This document shows, one piece after another, positions 52,328 through 61,574 of a stretch of DNA of 64,000 nucleotides (the first letter of the stretch is position 1; every line of letters begins with the position of its first letter). The DNA lies in contig NZ_CP033433.1 in assembly GCF_003713065.1 (NCBI RefSeq), forward strand, positions 3,535,001 through 3,599,000. Direction: 5' to 3'. A model generated the notes under the pieces. The model had not been told where the DNA came from. It saw only the letters and a program-made list of their open reading frames with translations, and did no database searches. The translations under genes were made by a program, and so were the position numbers. This DNA comes from Cohnella candidum. Its GTDB lineage: Bacteria; Bacillota; Bacilli; Paenibacillales; Paenibacillaceae.

Positions 52328-53919
52328 CCTTCTCTGCTCCTTTGCGGGAAGGATGCGTGCTTATAAGCTTCCGGCGACATGCCGTTCTGTTTCTTGAACA
52401 CCCTGCAGAAATACTTCGTATCCTGATACCCGCACTCGGCGGCTATTTCATATATTTTCAACCGGTTCTCCGCAAGCAATTCCTTGGCCCGCCGCATTCT
52501 GGTCTCCGTCACATGATCGGAGAACGTTCTGCCCGTCCTGCTTTTGATCAGGGTGCTGAAGTAGGAAGGATTAAAGAAAAAATGCTCTGCGGCCCGTTCC
52601 AGCGTCAATTCTTCCTTGACGTTCTCTTGAATCCATCTCAAACACTCGGCCACGATAATCTCGCTTTTATCTAACCGGGCTTGTCTCAAAGCATCGTGTA
52701 CATCCCGGAGCCGAATCTCTAGAACCGCCATGAGTTCCGCATAGGTATGGCAAAGCGGAATCACGTTCAAAGCCGAATCCGTGAGAGCGCTTCCAATCTG
52801 CCGATCAACGTAATCGCGAATTCTGCTTTTCATCCTCATGAGGGTGAGCGAGGCACATTCTTTGATCAGATTCGGATTCGTATGGCCATTCGCGGCAAGT
52901 TGAACGAAAGCAGCCCGGCACATCGCTATGGCAGCTTCCGCATCCCTTCCTTGCACCGCTTCGAACAGCTTCTCTCCGTCAAGAAGGATGGGGTTGCGGG
53001 TGGGAAGAAGTTCATCATGGAACAAAATGCCGCTCCAACTCTCATGAAAGTTGTACAGATTGGCGGTTTGGGCTGCCCGGTAAGCCTGAAACGCATCCGT
53101 CCATAAGCATCGGCAATCCGGACCGATCCCATGGGTAAGCCGTCCGTGCTTTGCCCACTCTGCCTCTAAAGATGAAACCGTTCGGCGTATTTCAGGCTTT
53201 CTTTCTTGGGCAGGCTGAGCTGTTTGAATGATGGTAACCGCTTGGAAGACTTCCTCCTGAAGAACATGTAAGGAGAAAGTACACGCTTTGCCGAATTCAG
53301 CCCACGCCTGTTCCAAGTGCTTCAACCATGCTCCGGCATCAAAACCTGCCTTATTGCCCGGTCCGATCCGGATTTCAGAGAAAATAACCGTTCCGCTCCC
53401 CTGCATCCACTCTAACGTTTCGAGCTCTTTACGCTCCATATCCGTCAAGCTTCCATTCAACCATGACAGAAGAAGGCGGTTTCGATAGGCAGAGGAAGTG
53501 AGGCTTAGCCGATGCTTTAACGCTTCCGATTCGGAATGCTGCCGGGATTCCTCGACAAGCTGGCTTTCAATGCGGCGCAATACGTCTTCTACCTTCCCGG
53601 CTTCTACCGGTTTCAAGAGATAATCATAAGCCCCGTGACGAATCGCAGCCTGGGCATATTCGAACAGATTATAAGCCGAAACCATGACAACCTTGGTCCG
53701 GAGGCTTTCATCCTCCAGCTTTTTCAAAAAGGAAAGACCATCCATACTCGGCATTCGAATATCGGTTAACACGGCATCGGGCTTTTCAGACCTGACGAGT
53801 TCAAGCGCGCTTGCCCCGTCTTTGGCGACAAGAACTTGATCTTCAGGCCGCAGGACATGAATCATACTCGCCATTCCTCTGCGGTGCCTCGGCTCATCGT
53901 CCACGACTAATATTTTCAT
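52324..53919 (-). CDS. YesN-type response regulator with AraC DNA-binding domain (GH127 island)
   Basis: A 531-residue regulator. Receiver domain with DDE at 7-9 and phospho-acceptor Asp53 (LTDIRMPSMDG), a middle region of about 300 residues, and a C-terminal AraC domain (ELTLERAAEHFFFNPSYFSTLIKSRTGRTFSDHV; IAAECGYQDTKYFCRVFKKQNGMSPEAYK). First gene of the regulator-kinase operon and the likely activator of the GH127 transport operon. In the upstream DNA to 54100 no gene was recognised. Confidence 0.93.
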   Translation of the reverse strand: MKILVVDDEPRHRRGMASMIHVLRPEDQVLVAKDGASALELVRSEKPDAVLTDIRMPSMDGLSFLKKLEDESLRTKVVMVSAYNLFEYAQAAIRHGAYDYLLKPVEAGKVEDVLRRIESQLVEESRQHSESEALKHRLSLTSSAYRNRLLLSWLNGSLTDMERKELETLEWMQGSGTVIFSEIRIGPGNKAGFDAGAWLKHLEQAWAEFGKACTFSLHVLQEEVFQAVTIIQTAQPAQERKPEIRRTVSSLEAEWAKHGRLTHGIGPDCRCLWTDAFQAYRAAQTANLYNFHESWSGILFHDELLPTRNPILLDGEKLFEAVQGRDAEAAIAMCRAAFVQLAANGHTNPNLIKECASLTLMRMKSRIRDYVDRQIGSALTDSALNVIPLCHTYAELMAVLEIRLRDVHDALRQARLDKSEIIVAECLRWIQENVKEELTLERAAEHFFFNPSYFSTLIKSRTGRTFSDHVTETRMRRAKELLAENRLKIYEIAAECGYQDTKYFCRVFKKQNGMSPEAYKHASFPQRSREG

Positions 53920-54100
53920 CCCGCTCAGCCCTCTCGTCTGTGCTTTTATTTGTCTCCGCTATCTATTTAGATTAACAGAAAAAAGCCCCTTCTTATGGAC
54001 AGGCGCTTGAATTTCTCATTTCGTTAACGTGCCGGTGTGAAGCATCCAACGTACCTTTATTATAGAAGGTTAATCGGCATTGAAAAAAGTTGAATATTAT

Positions 54101-54269
54101 TAGATAGGTGGATTATGATTGGTAATTTCCCGCTTTCCGCACGTCAGCCGGGAAGAAGGAAAGCTCATAGTGAAAATACAATTCTCGGGCATGGTCAACG
54201 TTGAGGTGGAGAGAAAGTCTCTCCTCGCCCTCCTCGGCATACTCTGGGATCAATTGGCCAGAATATCCA
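54101..54269 (+). pseudogene. Relic of the gntR gene with internal deletion
   Basis: The stretch keeps the operator edge (GATAGGTG, 54103-54110), the region before the start (GAAGAAGGAAAG), a GTG start with AAAATACAA (intact gene: ATGAAGATACAA), and then jumps to codons about 79-100 of the intact gene at 39750-40430. The residues FSGMVNVEVERKSLLALLGIL match FSGKVKVEVEKKSLLAILDV. About 220 bp are missing, and homology ends near 54240. The frame runs on into the glmS terminator, so no functional regulator can be made. Confidence 0.75.
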
Positions 54270-54312
54270 TTCTTAATCCACTAAAAAAACGGTCCCAGAT
54301 GGTTATGCAACC
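54270..54312. repeat. 43-bp repeat, right copy
   Basis: Direct repeat of 44984-45026 (41 of 43 identical). It includes the left arm of the glmS terminator. Confidence 0.85.
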
Positions 54313-54324
54313 ATCGGGACCGTT
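54288..54324 (-). terminator. Terminator of glmS
   Basis: AACGGTCCC(A)GATGGTT pairs with AACCATCGGGACCGTT, with one bulged base and loop GCAT on the minus strand, followed by a T run on the minus strand. It starts 8 bp after the glmS stop codon. Confidence 0.9.
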
Positions 54325-54332
54325 CATTCATT

Positions 54333-56165
54333 TTATTCCACCGTAACGCTCTTCGCCAGGTTACGCGGCTTGTCGACATCGTGGCCGAGCGCCAGCGACG
54401 CGTAGTAGGACAGCAGCTGCAGCGGCACGACCGACAGGGCCGGCGTGAGGATCGGCAGCGTGCGCGGGATCGCGAACTGGCGGTCGACCGACTTGGCGGT
54501 TTCAGCCTCGAACCCTTCGTTGATGATGCCGAGCACGTTCGCGCCGCGGGCTTTCGTTTCTTTAATGTTGCTAAGCATTTTCTCGTACAGGTCTTCTTGC
54601 GTAAGCAGCGCGATGACCGGAATCCCTTCTTCGATCAGTGCCAGCGTGCCATGTTTCAGTTCGCCGGCCGCGTACGCCTCGGAGTGGATGTACGATATTT
54701 CCTTCAGCTTCAGCGAGCCCTCCAGCGCGACGGCATAGTCGATGCCGCGGCCGATGAAGAACAGGCTGCTGTGACGGGACATGGACTCGGCTACGCCCTT
54801 GATCGTTTCCGCTTGCGCGAGGATCTTCTCGACCTGATCCGGCAGCGAATCCATCGCGGCCAGGATGTGGGCCACTTCGTCCTCCGACTTGGTGCCGTTC
54901 GCTTGTGCCCAGTAAAGACCGAACAGGTAGAACGCAATCAACTGGGACGTGTAAGCCTTCGTCGAAGCGACGGCGATTTCCGGGCCGGCCAGCGTGATGA
55001 TGACGTCGTCCGCTTCACGGGCGACCGAGCTGCCGACCACGTTCGTGATGGCGAGCACGCGGGCTCCGCAGCGCTGAGCTTCACGCAGAGCGGCCAGGGT
55101 GTCGGCGGTTTCGCCGGATTGGCTGACGACGATGACCAGCGTATCCTTGGTGATGATCGGCGAGCGGTAGCGGTACTCGGACGCCACGTCCGTTTCGACC
55201 GGGACGCGAGCCAGTTGTTCGATAACCGTCTTGCCGACCATGCCGGCATGCATCGCGGTGCCGCAAGCGACGATATGCACGCGGTTGAAGCCGCGCAGCA
55301 TTTCCGCCGACATTTTCAACTCGGGCAGCGTCACCGAACGGCCGTCTTCGCTGATGCGTCCGCGCATCGTGTCGCGGTACGCTTTCGGCTGCTCGTGGAT
55401 TTCCTTAAGCATGAAGTGATCGAAGCCGCCCTTCTCGGCGGTCATCAGATCCCAATCGACGTGGAAAACGTCCTTGGAGATCAGGTTGCCTTCGATCGTC
55501 ATCAGCTCGACGGAATCGCGCGTCAGCACGGCCATTTCGCCGTCGTTCAGGATATAGATGTCGCGCGTATGCTCCAAAATCGCCGGAATGTCCGACGCGA
55601 TGTATTTCTCGCCTTCCCCGATGCCGATGATAAGCGGGCTTGCATAACGAACGGCCACGAGCTTATCCGGCTCGTATTCGGTCAGGACGCCGAGCGCGAA
55701 CGCGCCTCGCATTTTGCTGACCGCGCGCTGTACCGCCTTGACGATATCCCCTTCGTACTCGACCGAGATCAAGTGCGAAATGACTTCGGTGTCGGTCTCC
55801 GACAGGAACCGATGCCCTTGGTGCATCAGTTCTTCTTTCAGTTCCAAATAGTTCTCGATGATCCCGTTGTGCACGACCGAGAACTTCAGCGTGTTGTCCA
55901 CATGAGGATGCGAGTTCACGTCCGACGGCTTGCCGTGCGTTGCCCAGCGGGTATGCCCGATGCCGACCGTTCCGCGCAGCGGATCGTCCGACAGGCGGCC
56001 CTCGAGGTTAGCGAGGCGCCCGACCGTTTTGGTGATTTCCAAGCCTTGCTCCGTGAACACGGCGATGCCCGCAGAGTCGTATCCGCGGTATTCCAGCTTC
56101 TTAAGACCTTCCAGCAAAATCGGCTGCGACTCGCGATTGCCGATATATCCAACGATTCCACACAT
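54333..56165 (-). CDS. glmS: Glutamine-fructose-6-phosphate aminotransferase (isomerizing)
   Basis: A 610-residue enzyme that makes glucosamine-6-phosphate from fructose-6-phosphate and glutamine, the first step of UDP-GlcNAc synthesis. The start at 56165 follows GGAGG and gives MCGIVGYIG, where Cys2 becomes the N-terminal nucleophile. The glutaminase domain (to about 240) has GHTRWATHGKP and a NGIIENY motif. Two SIS domains follow (CGTAMHAGM, SQSGETADTLAAL). The C terminus KSVTVE is invariant in the family. Expression is controlled by a glmS ribozyme in its leader. Confidence 0.98.
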   Translation of the reverse strand: MCGIVGYIGNRESQPILLEGLKKLEYRGYDSAGIAVFTEQGLEITKTVGRLANLEGRLSDDPLRGTVGIGHTRWATHGKPSDVNSHPHVDNTLKFSVVHNGIIENYLELKEELMHQGHRFLSETDTEVISHLISVEYEGDIVKAVQRAVSKMRGAFALGVLTEYEPDKLVAVRYASPLIIGIGEGEKYIASDIPAILEHTRDIYILNDGEMAVLTRDSVELMTIEGNLISKDVFHVDWDLMTAEKGGFDHFMLKEIHEQPKAYRDTMRGRISEDGRSVTLPELKMSAEMLRGFNRVHIVACGTAMHAGMVGKTVIEQLARVPVETDVASEYRYRSPIITKDTLVIVVSQSGETADTLAALREAQRCGARVLAITNVVGSSVAREADDVIITLAGPEIAVASTKAYTSQLIAFYLFGLYWAQANGTKSEDEVAHILAAMDSLPDQVEKILAQAETIKGVAESMSRHSSLFFIGRGIDYAVALEGSLKLKEISYIHSEAYAAGELKHGTLALIEEGIPVIALLTQEDLYEKMLSNIKETKARGANVLGIINEGFEAETAKSVDRQFAIPRTLPILTPALSVVPLQLLSYYASLALGHDVDKPRNLAKSVTVE

Positions 56166-56342
56166 ATTAAAATAGACCTCCGTTTCGGTTCTCCGTCCGT
56201 CCATGAGCGACCGAAACCCAGCCTGCCAAAGCGTCACGACCCATATGCAAACACAGGAAGTGTCCGCCGTGCAGCCGATTCCGGCCAACTCGGACTTCCC
56301 ATTCCGAATTCTTATTAGGTTGCATCATATCGGAATATTGTA

Positions 56343-56490
56343 CGCACGGTCACCCGCCGCGTTTTGTCTTCCGATTTGTCGGCTCCGATGCGAAACCGGG
56401 AGGTCCCCGCCGAAAACCCGAACGCCTCCACCTCGTCAACTTGCGGTCATCGAAAATCTCCCGTGTCATGACCGGCCAAGTTCTGGCGCT
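56343..56490 (-). ncRNA. glmS: glmS ribozyme/riboswitch
   Basis: The minus strand of the glmS leader carries the ribozyme core: A|GCGCCAGAACTTGGC at the 5' end (cleavage between the bases pairing with 56490 and 56489), GTTGACGAGGTGGAG, TTTTCGGCGGGGACCTCCCGG, and the closing GGGTGAC. Order and spacing follow the Bacillus subtilis element. Glucosamine-6-phosphate acts as cofactor for self-cleavage, which leads to loss of the glmS message. About 177 bases separate it from the glmS start codon; nothing else was recognised there. Confidence 0.93.
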
Positions 56491-56543
56491 TAGTGTTGCC
56501 TCTGTAACCTCTGCCCTGCCTTTCCTTCTAAAGTCTATCCCTC

Positions 56544-56572
56544 ATCATATTCGTTTTGCGCACCATTTGCAA
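56544..56572 (-). promoter_or_regulatory. Likely glmS promoter
   Basis: On the minus strand TTGCAA, a 17-bp spacer and TATGAT. The predicted transcription start lies about 45 bp before the ribozyme cleavage site. Confidence 0.65.
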
Positions 56573-56698
56573 CAGATCGCCATCATTCCCCAGGAAATGA
56601 CACGTTCGCTCACTCCGGCAAGACTCCTGCCCCCTGCATAGATCACCCGGATTCCGAGGACGCTAACAAGGCATACGCGAAGAAACGGAGGCAAAGCG

Positions 56699-57070
56699 AT
56701 GACCGAGAGAGCGATACTTGCCTATTTCAATACGCCTGATCAAGCGCACAAAGCACTCGATCAATTGAAACAGCTGAAGCTGATCGAATCGAGGATCGAA
56801 CGGTTCGACGGCATGCCGGGTGACGGCGTCGACGTCATGATGAACCCCATTCGAAGCGATTTTGACAGCTTGGGAGAACTTACCCTGAACGGCGAGTTCG
56901 AAAACAGGTCAGCCGGCATTCTCGCCGCTGCCAGCGTTAGCGCCAGCGGCTACAGCTCCGGCGGGCTGGAAAACCGCGTAACCGGACGCGACGTGCTGCT
57001 CACGGCCATCGTGGACGAGCAGGACTACGAACGGGCTTACAACATCGTGCACGAAGCCGGAGCCCTCTAA
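56699..57070 (+). CDS. Small protein of unknown function, ferredoxin-like alpha/beta pattern
   Basis: A 123-residue soluble protein with CGGAGG before the ATG. It starts ERAILAYFNTPDQAHKALDQLKQLKLIESRIERFDG and ends VLLTAIVDEQDYERAYNIVHEAGAL, a beta-alpha-beta arrangement that recalls general-stress YflT-like proteins, but the match is too weak to name. The middle (55-90) is Ser/Gly/Ala-rich. It sits on the opposite strand between glmM and glmS, genes that are neighbours in related bacteria. Confidence 0.75.
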   Translation: MTERAILAYFNTPDQAHKALDQLKQLKLIESRIERFDGMPGDGVDVMMNPIRSDFDSLGELTLNGEFENRSAGILAAASVSASGYSSGGLENRVTGRDVLLTAIVDEQDYERAYNIVHEAGAL

Positions 57071-57083
57071 AACGGAAACGAAA

Positions 57084-57126
57084 AAGACGCCTCTCAAGCC
57101 CGATTCCAGGGCTCGAGAGGCGTCTT
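57084..57126. terminator. Bidirectional terminator between the small gene and glmM
   Basis: AAGACGCCTCTC/GAGAGGCGTCTT outer stem with an inner AGCCC/GGGCT hairpin, between convergent genes. Confidence 0.85.
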
Positions 57127-57138
57127 CCATAGATCTGC

Positions 57139-58479
57139 TTATCCTAATTCCGAGCGAATGACGGCTGCGATCGTTTCGACATGCCGTTCGATTTCCTCGA
57201 TCTCCGGCCCTTCCGCCATGACGCGAATGAGCGCTTCCGTTCCGGAAGGACGGACCAAGATCCGGCCGTTCTCGCCCAGCGCCGCTTCCGCAGCCGCGAC
57301 GGCGGCTTGGATCGCTTGGTTGCCCGGGTACAGCGACTTATCCGTTACCCGCACGTTCACGAGCGTCTGCGGGAATTTGCGCATGGACTGTTTCAGCTCG
57401 CCGAGCGTTTTGCCGGATTCGATGATCGTATCCACCAGCTGGATGCCAGTAAGAATGCCGTCGCCGGTCGTATTGTAATCCAGGAAAATGACGTGCCCCG
57501 ACTGTTCCCCGCCGAGGTTGAAGCCGCCTCTCACCATTTCCTCCATCACGTAACGGTCGCCGACGGCCGTTTGCACCGTCTGCAGGCCGAGCTTTTTCGC
57601 CGCTTGGAAGAAGCCGATGTTCGCCATGACGGTCGTGACGACCGTGTCGTTCTTCAGCTTGCCGGCCCGCTTCATCGCTTCGCCGCAAATGCAGAGCACG
57701 TAGTCGCCGTCCGTCTCTTCCCCGTTCTCGTCGATCGCGATCAGGCGGTCCGCGTCTCCGTCGAATGCCAGTCCGAGGTTCGCGCCATGCTCGACGACTT
57801 TCTTGGCCAGCTGCTCCGGATGCGTGGAGCCGACCCCGTCGTTGATGTTCAAGCCGGTCGGATCCGTACCGTACTCGATCACTTCCGCCCCCAGCTCGCG
57901 GAAGATCGCCGGCGCCAGCTCGTAAGCGGCACCGTGGGCGCAGTCCAGCACGATTTTCAGCCCGTCGAAGCGATTGCCGACGGTCGTTTTCAAGTAATCG
58001 ATATAATGCTGCTTGGCGGACTCGTCGGTGGCTACCGTGCCGATATCCCCGCCCGTCGGGCGCGGCAGCGTGTCGGTCTCGGCATCCATCAGGCGCTCGA
58101 TTTCCGCTTCCGTCTCATCCAGCAGCTTGAAGCCGTCGCCGCCGAAAAATTTAATGCCGTTATCGTCAACCGGATTGTGAGAAGCCGAGATCATGACCCC
58201 GGCGTCCGCCCTCAGCTGCCTCGTCAAATAAGCGACGGCCGGCGTGCTGACGACGCCCAGCCGGACGACGTCCGCTCCGATCGAGAGCAGCCCGGCGATC
58301 AGCGCGCTTTCCAGCATCGCGCCGGAAATTCGGGTATCCATCCCGATGACCACCTTTGGACGCTCCGAGCGTCCCGCCAAGACGACGCCTCCGCAGCGAC
58401 CGATCCGATAAGCCAGCTCCGGCGTCAACTCGCGGTTAGCAACCCCGCGGACCCCGTCCGTACCGAAATATTTCCCCAT
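57139..58479 (-). CDS. glmM: Phosphoglucosamine mutase
   Basis: A 446-residue enzyme converting glucosamine-6-phosphate to glucosamine-1-phosphate. [23 protein letters not shown] start, phosphoserine loop [17 protein letters not shown] with catalytic Ser100, metal loop DGDADR, sugar loop [19 protein letters not shown], and phosphate-binding [15 protein letters not shown]. It follows cdaR by 16 bp; in Firmicutes GlmM also binds and restrains CdaA. Confidence 0.98.
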   Translation of the reverse strand: MGKYFGTDGVRGVANRELTPELAYRIGRCGGVVLAGRSERPKVVIGMDTRISGAMLESALIAGLLSIGADVVRLGVVSTPAVAYLTRQLRADAGVMISASHNPVDDNGIKFFGGDGFKLLDETEAEIERLMDAETDTLPRPTGGDIGTVATDESAKQHYIDYLKTTVGNRFDGLKIVLDCAHGAAYELAPAIFRELGAEVIEYGTDPTGLNINDGVGSTHPEQLAKKVVEHGANLGLAFDGDADRLIAIDENGEETDGDYVLCICGEAMKRAGKLKNDTVVTTVMANIGFFQAAKKLGLQTVQTAVGDRYVMEEMVRGGFNLGGEQSGHVIFLDYNTTGDGILTGIQLVDTIIESGKTLGELKQSMRKFPQTLVNVRVTDKSLYPGNQAIQAAVAAAEAALGENGRILVRPSGTEALIRVMAEGPEIEEIERHVETIAAVIRSELG

Positions 58480-58495
58480 CTTTCCTTAAGCCCCT

Positions 58496-59854
58496 TTATG
58501 GTGTACTTCCCTGCTGCTGATCGGGAGTGCTTGAACTTGTTCCATCGGTCTGCGACGGTGACGGGCTTTCGCCCGCTCCGGCTCCCCCGGCAGCCGCGTC
58601 TCCGCTGCCCGGAGTCGCGTTCGCCGGAACGTCCGCCGTGATCTCGATCGTCGCCGTGCTCGTGCCTCCCGATTGCTCGATAAAGCGTGGAGAATTCACG
58701 ATCAAAGGCACCGTGTGCGTTCCCGGCCCTTTGCCGCTCAGATCGGCGTCGACCGTGACGTCGCCCGGCTGCAGCTTGCCCAGCCTGGACGGGGAACCTT
58801 TCATGACGATGTCCGCCTTGCCCGTGGCCGGGTCGACGAATTTCACCGACATGCCCTCCCCGAGGCCCTTGACGTTGATCGGCAGGCCTTCGAGCGAACG
58901 CGTATCGGACAGCACTACCTCCACGTTGACGACGACCTCCGCCGGCGATATCTCCGTAATCGGCGATTCGGCCTTCAGCGGAACGGTGACCTTGCCCGAC
59001 TTGGTCAATTCGGCAAGCTGCAGATCGGCTTCCACCGATTCGATCTTGTCGAGCGCCTCTTTCGGGCCGTAAATCGTCACTTGTTCCGTGTTCGGCTCGA
59101 ACGTATCGATACTCAGTCCCGGCGGCATTTTGCCCACCATCACGAACTGCAGCGGCACCGTTTTGAACGGATTCGTAATCGGGACTTCCACTTCCACGAC
59201 GGCGGGATCGATGATCGCTCCTTCGATGACCTTGCCGTCTTGGTCGTATGCGGCAAGCTTCACCGATTTGTACTTGATCGCTTTCGTTTCGCCGTCGATC
59301 GTGACCGTCGCTCCGACTTTGCTTACTTGTGCCAATGTATTCTTGGGCAGCGTGACGTGTACCCGGTTCGTCGGCTTCAGGATTGGCGTTCCGGCGATAT
59401 AGCCTTCCGCCGGCGTTCCCCGCGTTCCGATTTCGATTTCGAATTCCTTGGTTTGCAAAGCCTCTACGGTGACCGATACCGCGCCCGGCGTCATCTCCAC
59501 CAGTTGGATGCCTCTGGGCAAGTCCAATTGCAGCGAGAGCGTATGCACGCCCTCCGTAACTTGCCTTAAATCGACCTGCAGCCGGTAATCTTCCTTGCGG
59601 GCTGCCAGCAGATCGCTGCGCGTTCCGCGTACCGTGAGCTTCACGGTTTGCGGGTCGAGGCCGTTCAGCACGTAACTCCGTTCGTCCAAGCCGTAGGCCT
59701 CGATTTTGACGCCGTCGATTTTGCGCGTCTCCATTAAGGAAGCGACGCTGTTCGGCGACGACTCGGGATCGAAATGCACGACCGCCCACATGATGATGCC
59801 GATGGCCAGCGCCATGATTTTGATCGCCGTCGGGTGGTTGAGCCATTTATCCAT
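58496..59854 (-). CDS. cdaR: YbbR-domain protein CdaR, regulator of CdaA
   Basis: A 452-residue membrane-anchored protein. ATG at 59854 is chosen because GAGG lies nine bases before it; the GTG three codons earlier is too close. One N-terminal helix (IKIMALAIGIIMWAVVHF), then four YbbR repeats outside the membrane (about 45-130, 135-215, 220-300, 305-395), and a low-complexity Ser/Gly/Pro/Gln tail. It overlaps the cdaA stop codon by a few bases. CdaR modulates c-di-AMP synthesis by CdaA. Confidence 0.95.
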   Translation of the reverse strand: MDKWLNHPTAIKIMALAIGIIMWAVVHFDPESSPNSVASLMETRKIDGVKIEAYGLDERSYVLNGLDPQTVKLTVRGTRSDLLAARKEDYRLQVDLRQVTEGVHTLSLQLDLPRGIQLVEMTPGAVSVTVEALQTKEFEIEIGTRGTPAEGYIAGTPILKPTNRVHVTLPKNTLAQVSKVGATVTIDGETKAIKYKSVKLAAYDQDGKVIEGAIIDPAVVEVEVPITNPFKTVPLQFVMVGKMPPGLSIDTFEPNTEQVTIYGPKEALDKIESVEADLQLAELTKSGKVTVPLKAESPITEISPAEVVVNVEVVLSDTRSLEGLPINVKGLGEGMSVKFVDPATGKADIVMKGSPSRLGKLQPGDVTVDADLSGKGPGTHTVPLIVNSPRFIEQSGGTSTATIEITADVPANATPGSGDAAAGGAGAGESPSPSQTDGTSSSTPDQQQGSTP

Positions 59855-60695
59855 GGCGTTCACCCTCTTTCCGTTTCCAGAGCGATTTCCAATTCCACTT
59901 GGAATCCGTGCCCGAGGATTTGCGGAATTGCGGCCGAAGCTCCTCGAACAGCTTGGAAATGAGCGATTCCTCTTTGATGTCGCGCACCACTTGCCCGTTA
60001 ATCGCGAGCGAGACTTGTCCCGTTTCTTCCGATACGATGACCGAAATGGCGTCGGACACTTCGCTCACGCCGATCCCGGCGCGGTGCCGCGTTCCCAGTT
60101 CTTTGCTGATGAACGGATTTTCGGACAGCGGCAAATAGCACCCCGCCGCCATGATCTGGTTGGCCCGTAAAATCACGGCTCCGTCATGCAGCGGTGTATT
60201 CGGAATGAACACGTTAATGAGCAGCTCCGAACTGAGCGACGATTCCATTTTGATGCCGGATTCGATGTAATCGTTCAAGCCGGTATTACGCTCGAAAACG
60301 ATTAACGCCCCGATCTTTCGACGGGCCAAATAATTAACGGACTTAATGACTTCGTTGATCCGTTGGCTGACGTCTTGGTCTTCCGCCGAGCTTCTCGTGA
60401 AAAGCTTGCCTCGGCCGAGCTGCTCAAGCGCGCGACGAAGTTCGGGCTGGAAGATGATCAGAACGGTGACGACCCCGAACGTAAACACCTGGTTCATGAG
60501 CCATTTGAGCGTGTACAGGTTCAGCCAGGTGCTGAGCGCCCAGGTGACGACCAGCAATAAAATGCCTTTGAGCAGCTGCACCGCGCGGGTGCCTCTGACG
60601 AGCAGAATCATCCTGTAAACCAGATAACTGACGATCAGGATGTCCGCGATGTCTTTAATCGAACTTTGCCATGTCAGCCCGGTAAAATAGTCCAA
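59847..60695 (-). CDS. cdaA: Diadenylate cyclase CdaA
   Basis: A 282-residue membrane enzyme making c-di-AMP from two ATP. Three N-terminal helices (to about 80), then the DAC domain with the catalytic DGA (171-173, LHDGAVI) and RHR (203-205, TRHRAGIG) motifs. The start is TTG with GGGGGG upstream. First gene of cdaA-cdaR-glmM, as in other Firmicutes. A terminator lies upstream after rsiW, so an own promoter in 60696-60816 is likely, although none is clear. Confidence 0.97.
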   Translation of the reverse strand: MDYFTGLTWQSSIKDIADILIVSYLVYRMILLVRGTRAVQLLKGILLLVVTWALSTWLNLYTLKWLMNQVFTFGVVTVLIIFQPELRRALEQLGRGKLFTRSSAEDQDVSQRINEVIKSVNYLARRKIGALIVFERNTGLNDYIESGIKMESSLSSELLINVFIPNTPLHDGAVILRANQIMAAGCYLPLSENPFISKELGTRHRAGIGVSEVSDAISVIVSEETGQVSLAINGQVVRDIKEESLISKLFEELRPQFRKSSGTDSKWNWKSLWKRKEGERHG

Positions 60696-60816
60696 GACGC
60701 GACCCCCCGTCCCGGCGCCGTATCGTGTCTGCTGAAAAATGTCGGATTACGCATAGGATTGATCTAGAACCATTTCTCTACTCTTCTCCCGAAATCCTGT
60801 CTGGCGAATAAAAAAA

Positions 60817-60838
60817 CCTCCCCGCGAAACCAGGGAGG
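60817..60838 (-). terminator. Terminator after rsiW
   Basis: CCTCCC/GGGAGG stem with a 10-base loop followed by seven T on the minus strand, 8 bp after the rsiW stop codon. Confidence 0.85.
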
Positions 60839-60845
60839 CTCACCG

Positions 60846-61460
60846 TCATGAACCGTACGCCAACGTTCCGAACCAGGATCTCACTTTGTACCAGGCCCAA
60901 TCGACCGCGCGGTCGATCTCTTGCACATGCCCCGCGATATGGGCCGTCGACGCCAGCGTAACATTCCCGTCGATCACCGTCAAATCTCCTTTGACGTTGC
61001 CGAGCACTTCCGCGCTTCCGTTCACGACGGTCAAGTCGCCGGACACTTCCTTGCCCTCCGGCACGATGACGGTCGATCCCTGGATAATGACGTTCTCCAG
61101 ATCCGGCCCCGCGACCGACAGCTGCCGGTCTTGGTTCCACATGGTGACGAAGCTGGACAGCATCACGATCAGGAACAGAGCGGCGGCGGACACCGCGGGA
61201 TGCCGGCGCACCCAGCCGGTCCATGCCGCGGGTCTTCGGCGCGTCTTCGGGAGAGCGCCCAAGATGCGCTCCTCCAGCCCCGCCGGAGCCTGCGCGAAGG
61301 GCACCGCCCTGACGAGCGCTTCCGTCCGCGCCAGGGCATCGTAGCGGCTCTGGCAGGCCGAGCACTCGTCCATATGCTTGCTCAGGCTCGCCGCATCGTC
61401 GCGGTCGAGATCCCCGTCCAAATAATCATGCATCATTGCGACGGCAACCTTGCAATCCAT
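60846..61460 (-). CDS. rsiW: Anti-sigma factor RsiW-like
   Basis: A 204-residue single-pass membrane protein. The second ATG (61460) is chosen for AAAGGG at good distance. The N-terminal zinc anti-sigma domain has HMDECSACQ (HX3CX2C). A helix (VSAAALFLIVMLSSFVTMW) separates it from an outer domain of about 85 residues built of short beta repeats (STVIVPEGKEVSGDLTVVNG, AEVLGNVKGDLTVIDGNVTL), similar to polymer-forming bactofilin-like domains. It follows sigW with a 105-bp gap that contains an ECF-type promoter. Confidence 0.9.
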   Translation of the reverse strand: MDCKVAVAMMHDYLDGDLDRDDAASLSKHMDECSACQSRYDALARTEALVRAVPFAQAPAGLEERILGALPKTRRRPAAWTGWVRRHPAVSAAALFLIVMLSSFVTMWNQDRQLSVAGPDLENVIIQGSTVIVPEGKEVSGDLTVVNGSAEVLGNVKGDLTVIDGNVTLASTAHIAGHVQEIDRAVDWAWYKVRSWFGTLAYGS

Positions 61461-61528
61461 CTCTGCCATCCCTTTCTGCGTTGAAGACGCTCCGTTCGTA
61501 AGCGCCGTTGCGAGTTGCTCCTATACCA

Positions 61529-61555
61529 TACGTTCGTTACCCGGACGTGGTTTCA
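61529..61555 (-). promoter_or_regulatory. ECF (SigW-type) promoter between sigW and rsiW
   Basis: On the minus strand TGAAAC, a 17-bp spacer and CGTA, close to the SigW consensus (TGAAAC-N16-CGTA). It would drive rsiW, and through readthrough possibly cdaA-cdaR-glmM. Confidence 0.55.
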
Positions 61556-61574
61556 CGGAAGCGCGCGGAACGGG

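Noticed and set aside
45027..54269. The GH127 island as a transposon or integrative element
   Set aside because: No integrase, transposase, inverted ends or tRNA target were seen; only the 43-bp repeat and relics mark its edges.
54381..56318. 645-codon open frame antisense to glmS
   Set aside because: Fully opposite an unmistakable glmS gene; Arg/Asp/His-rich shadow without known motifs.
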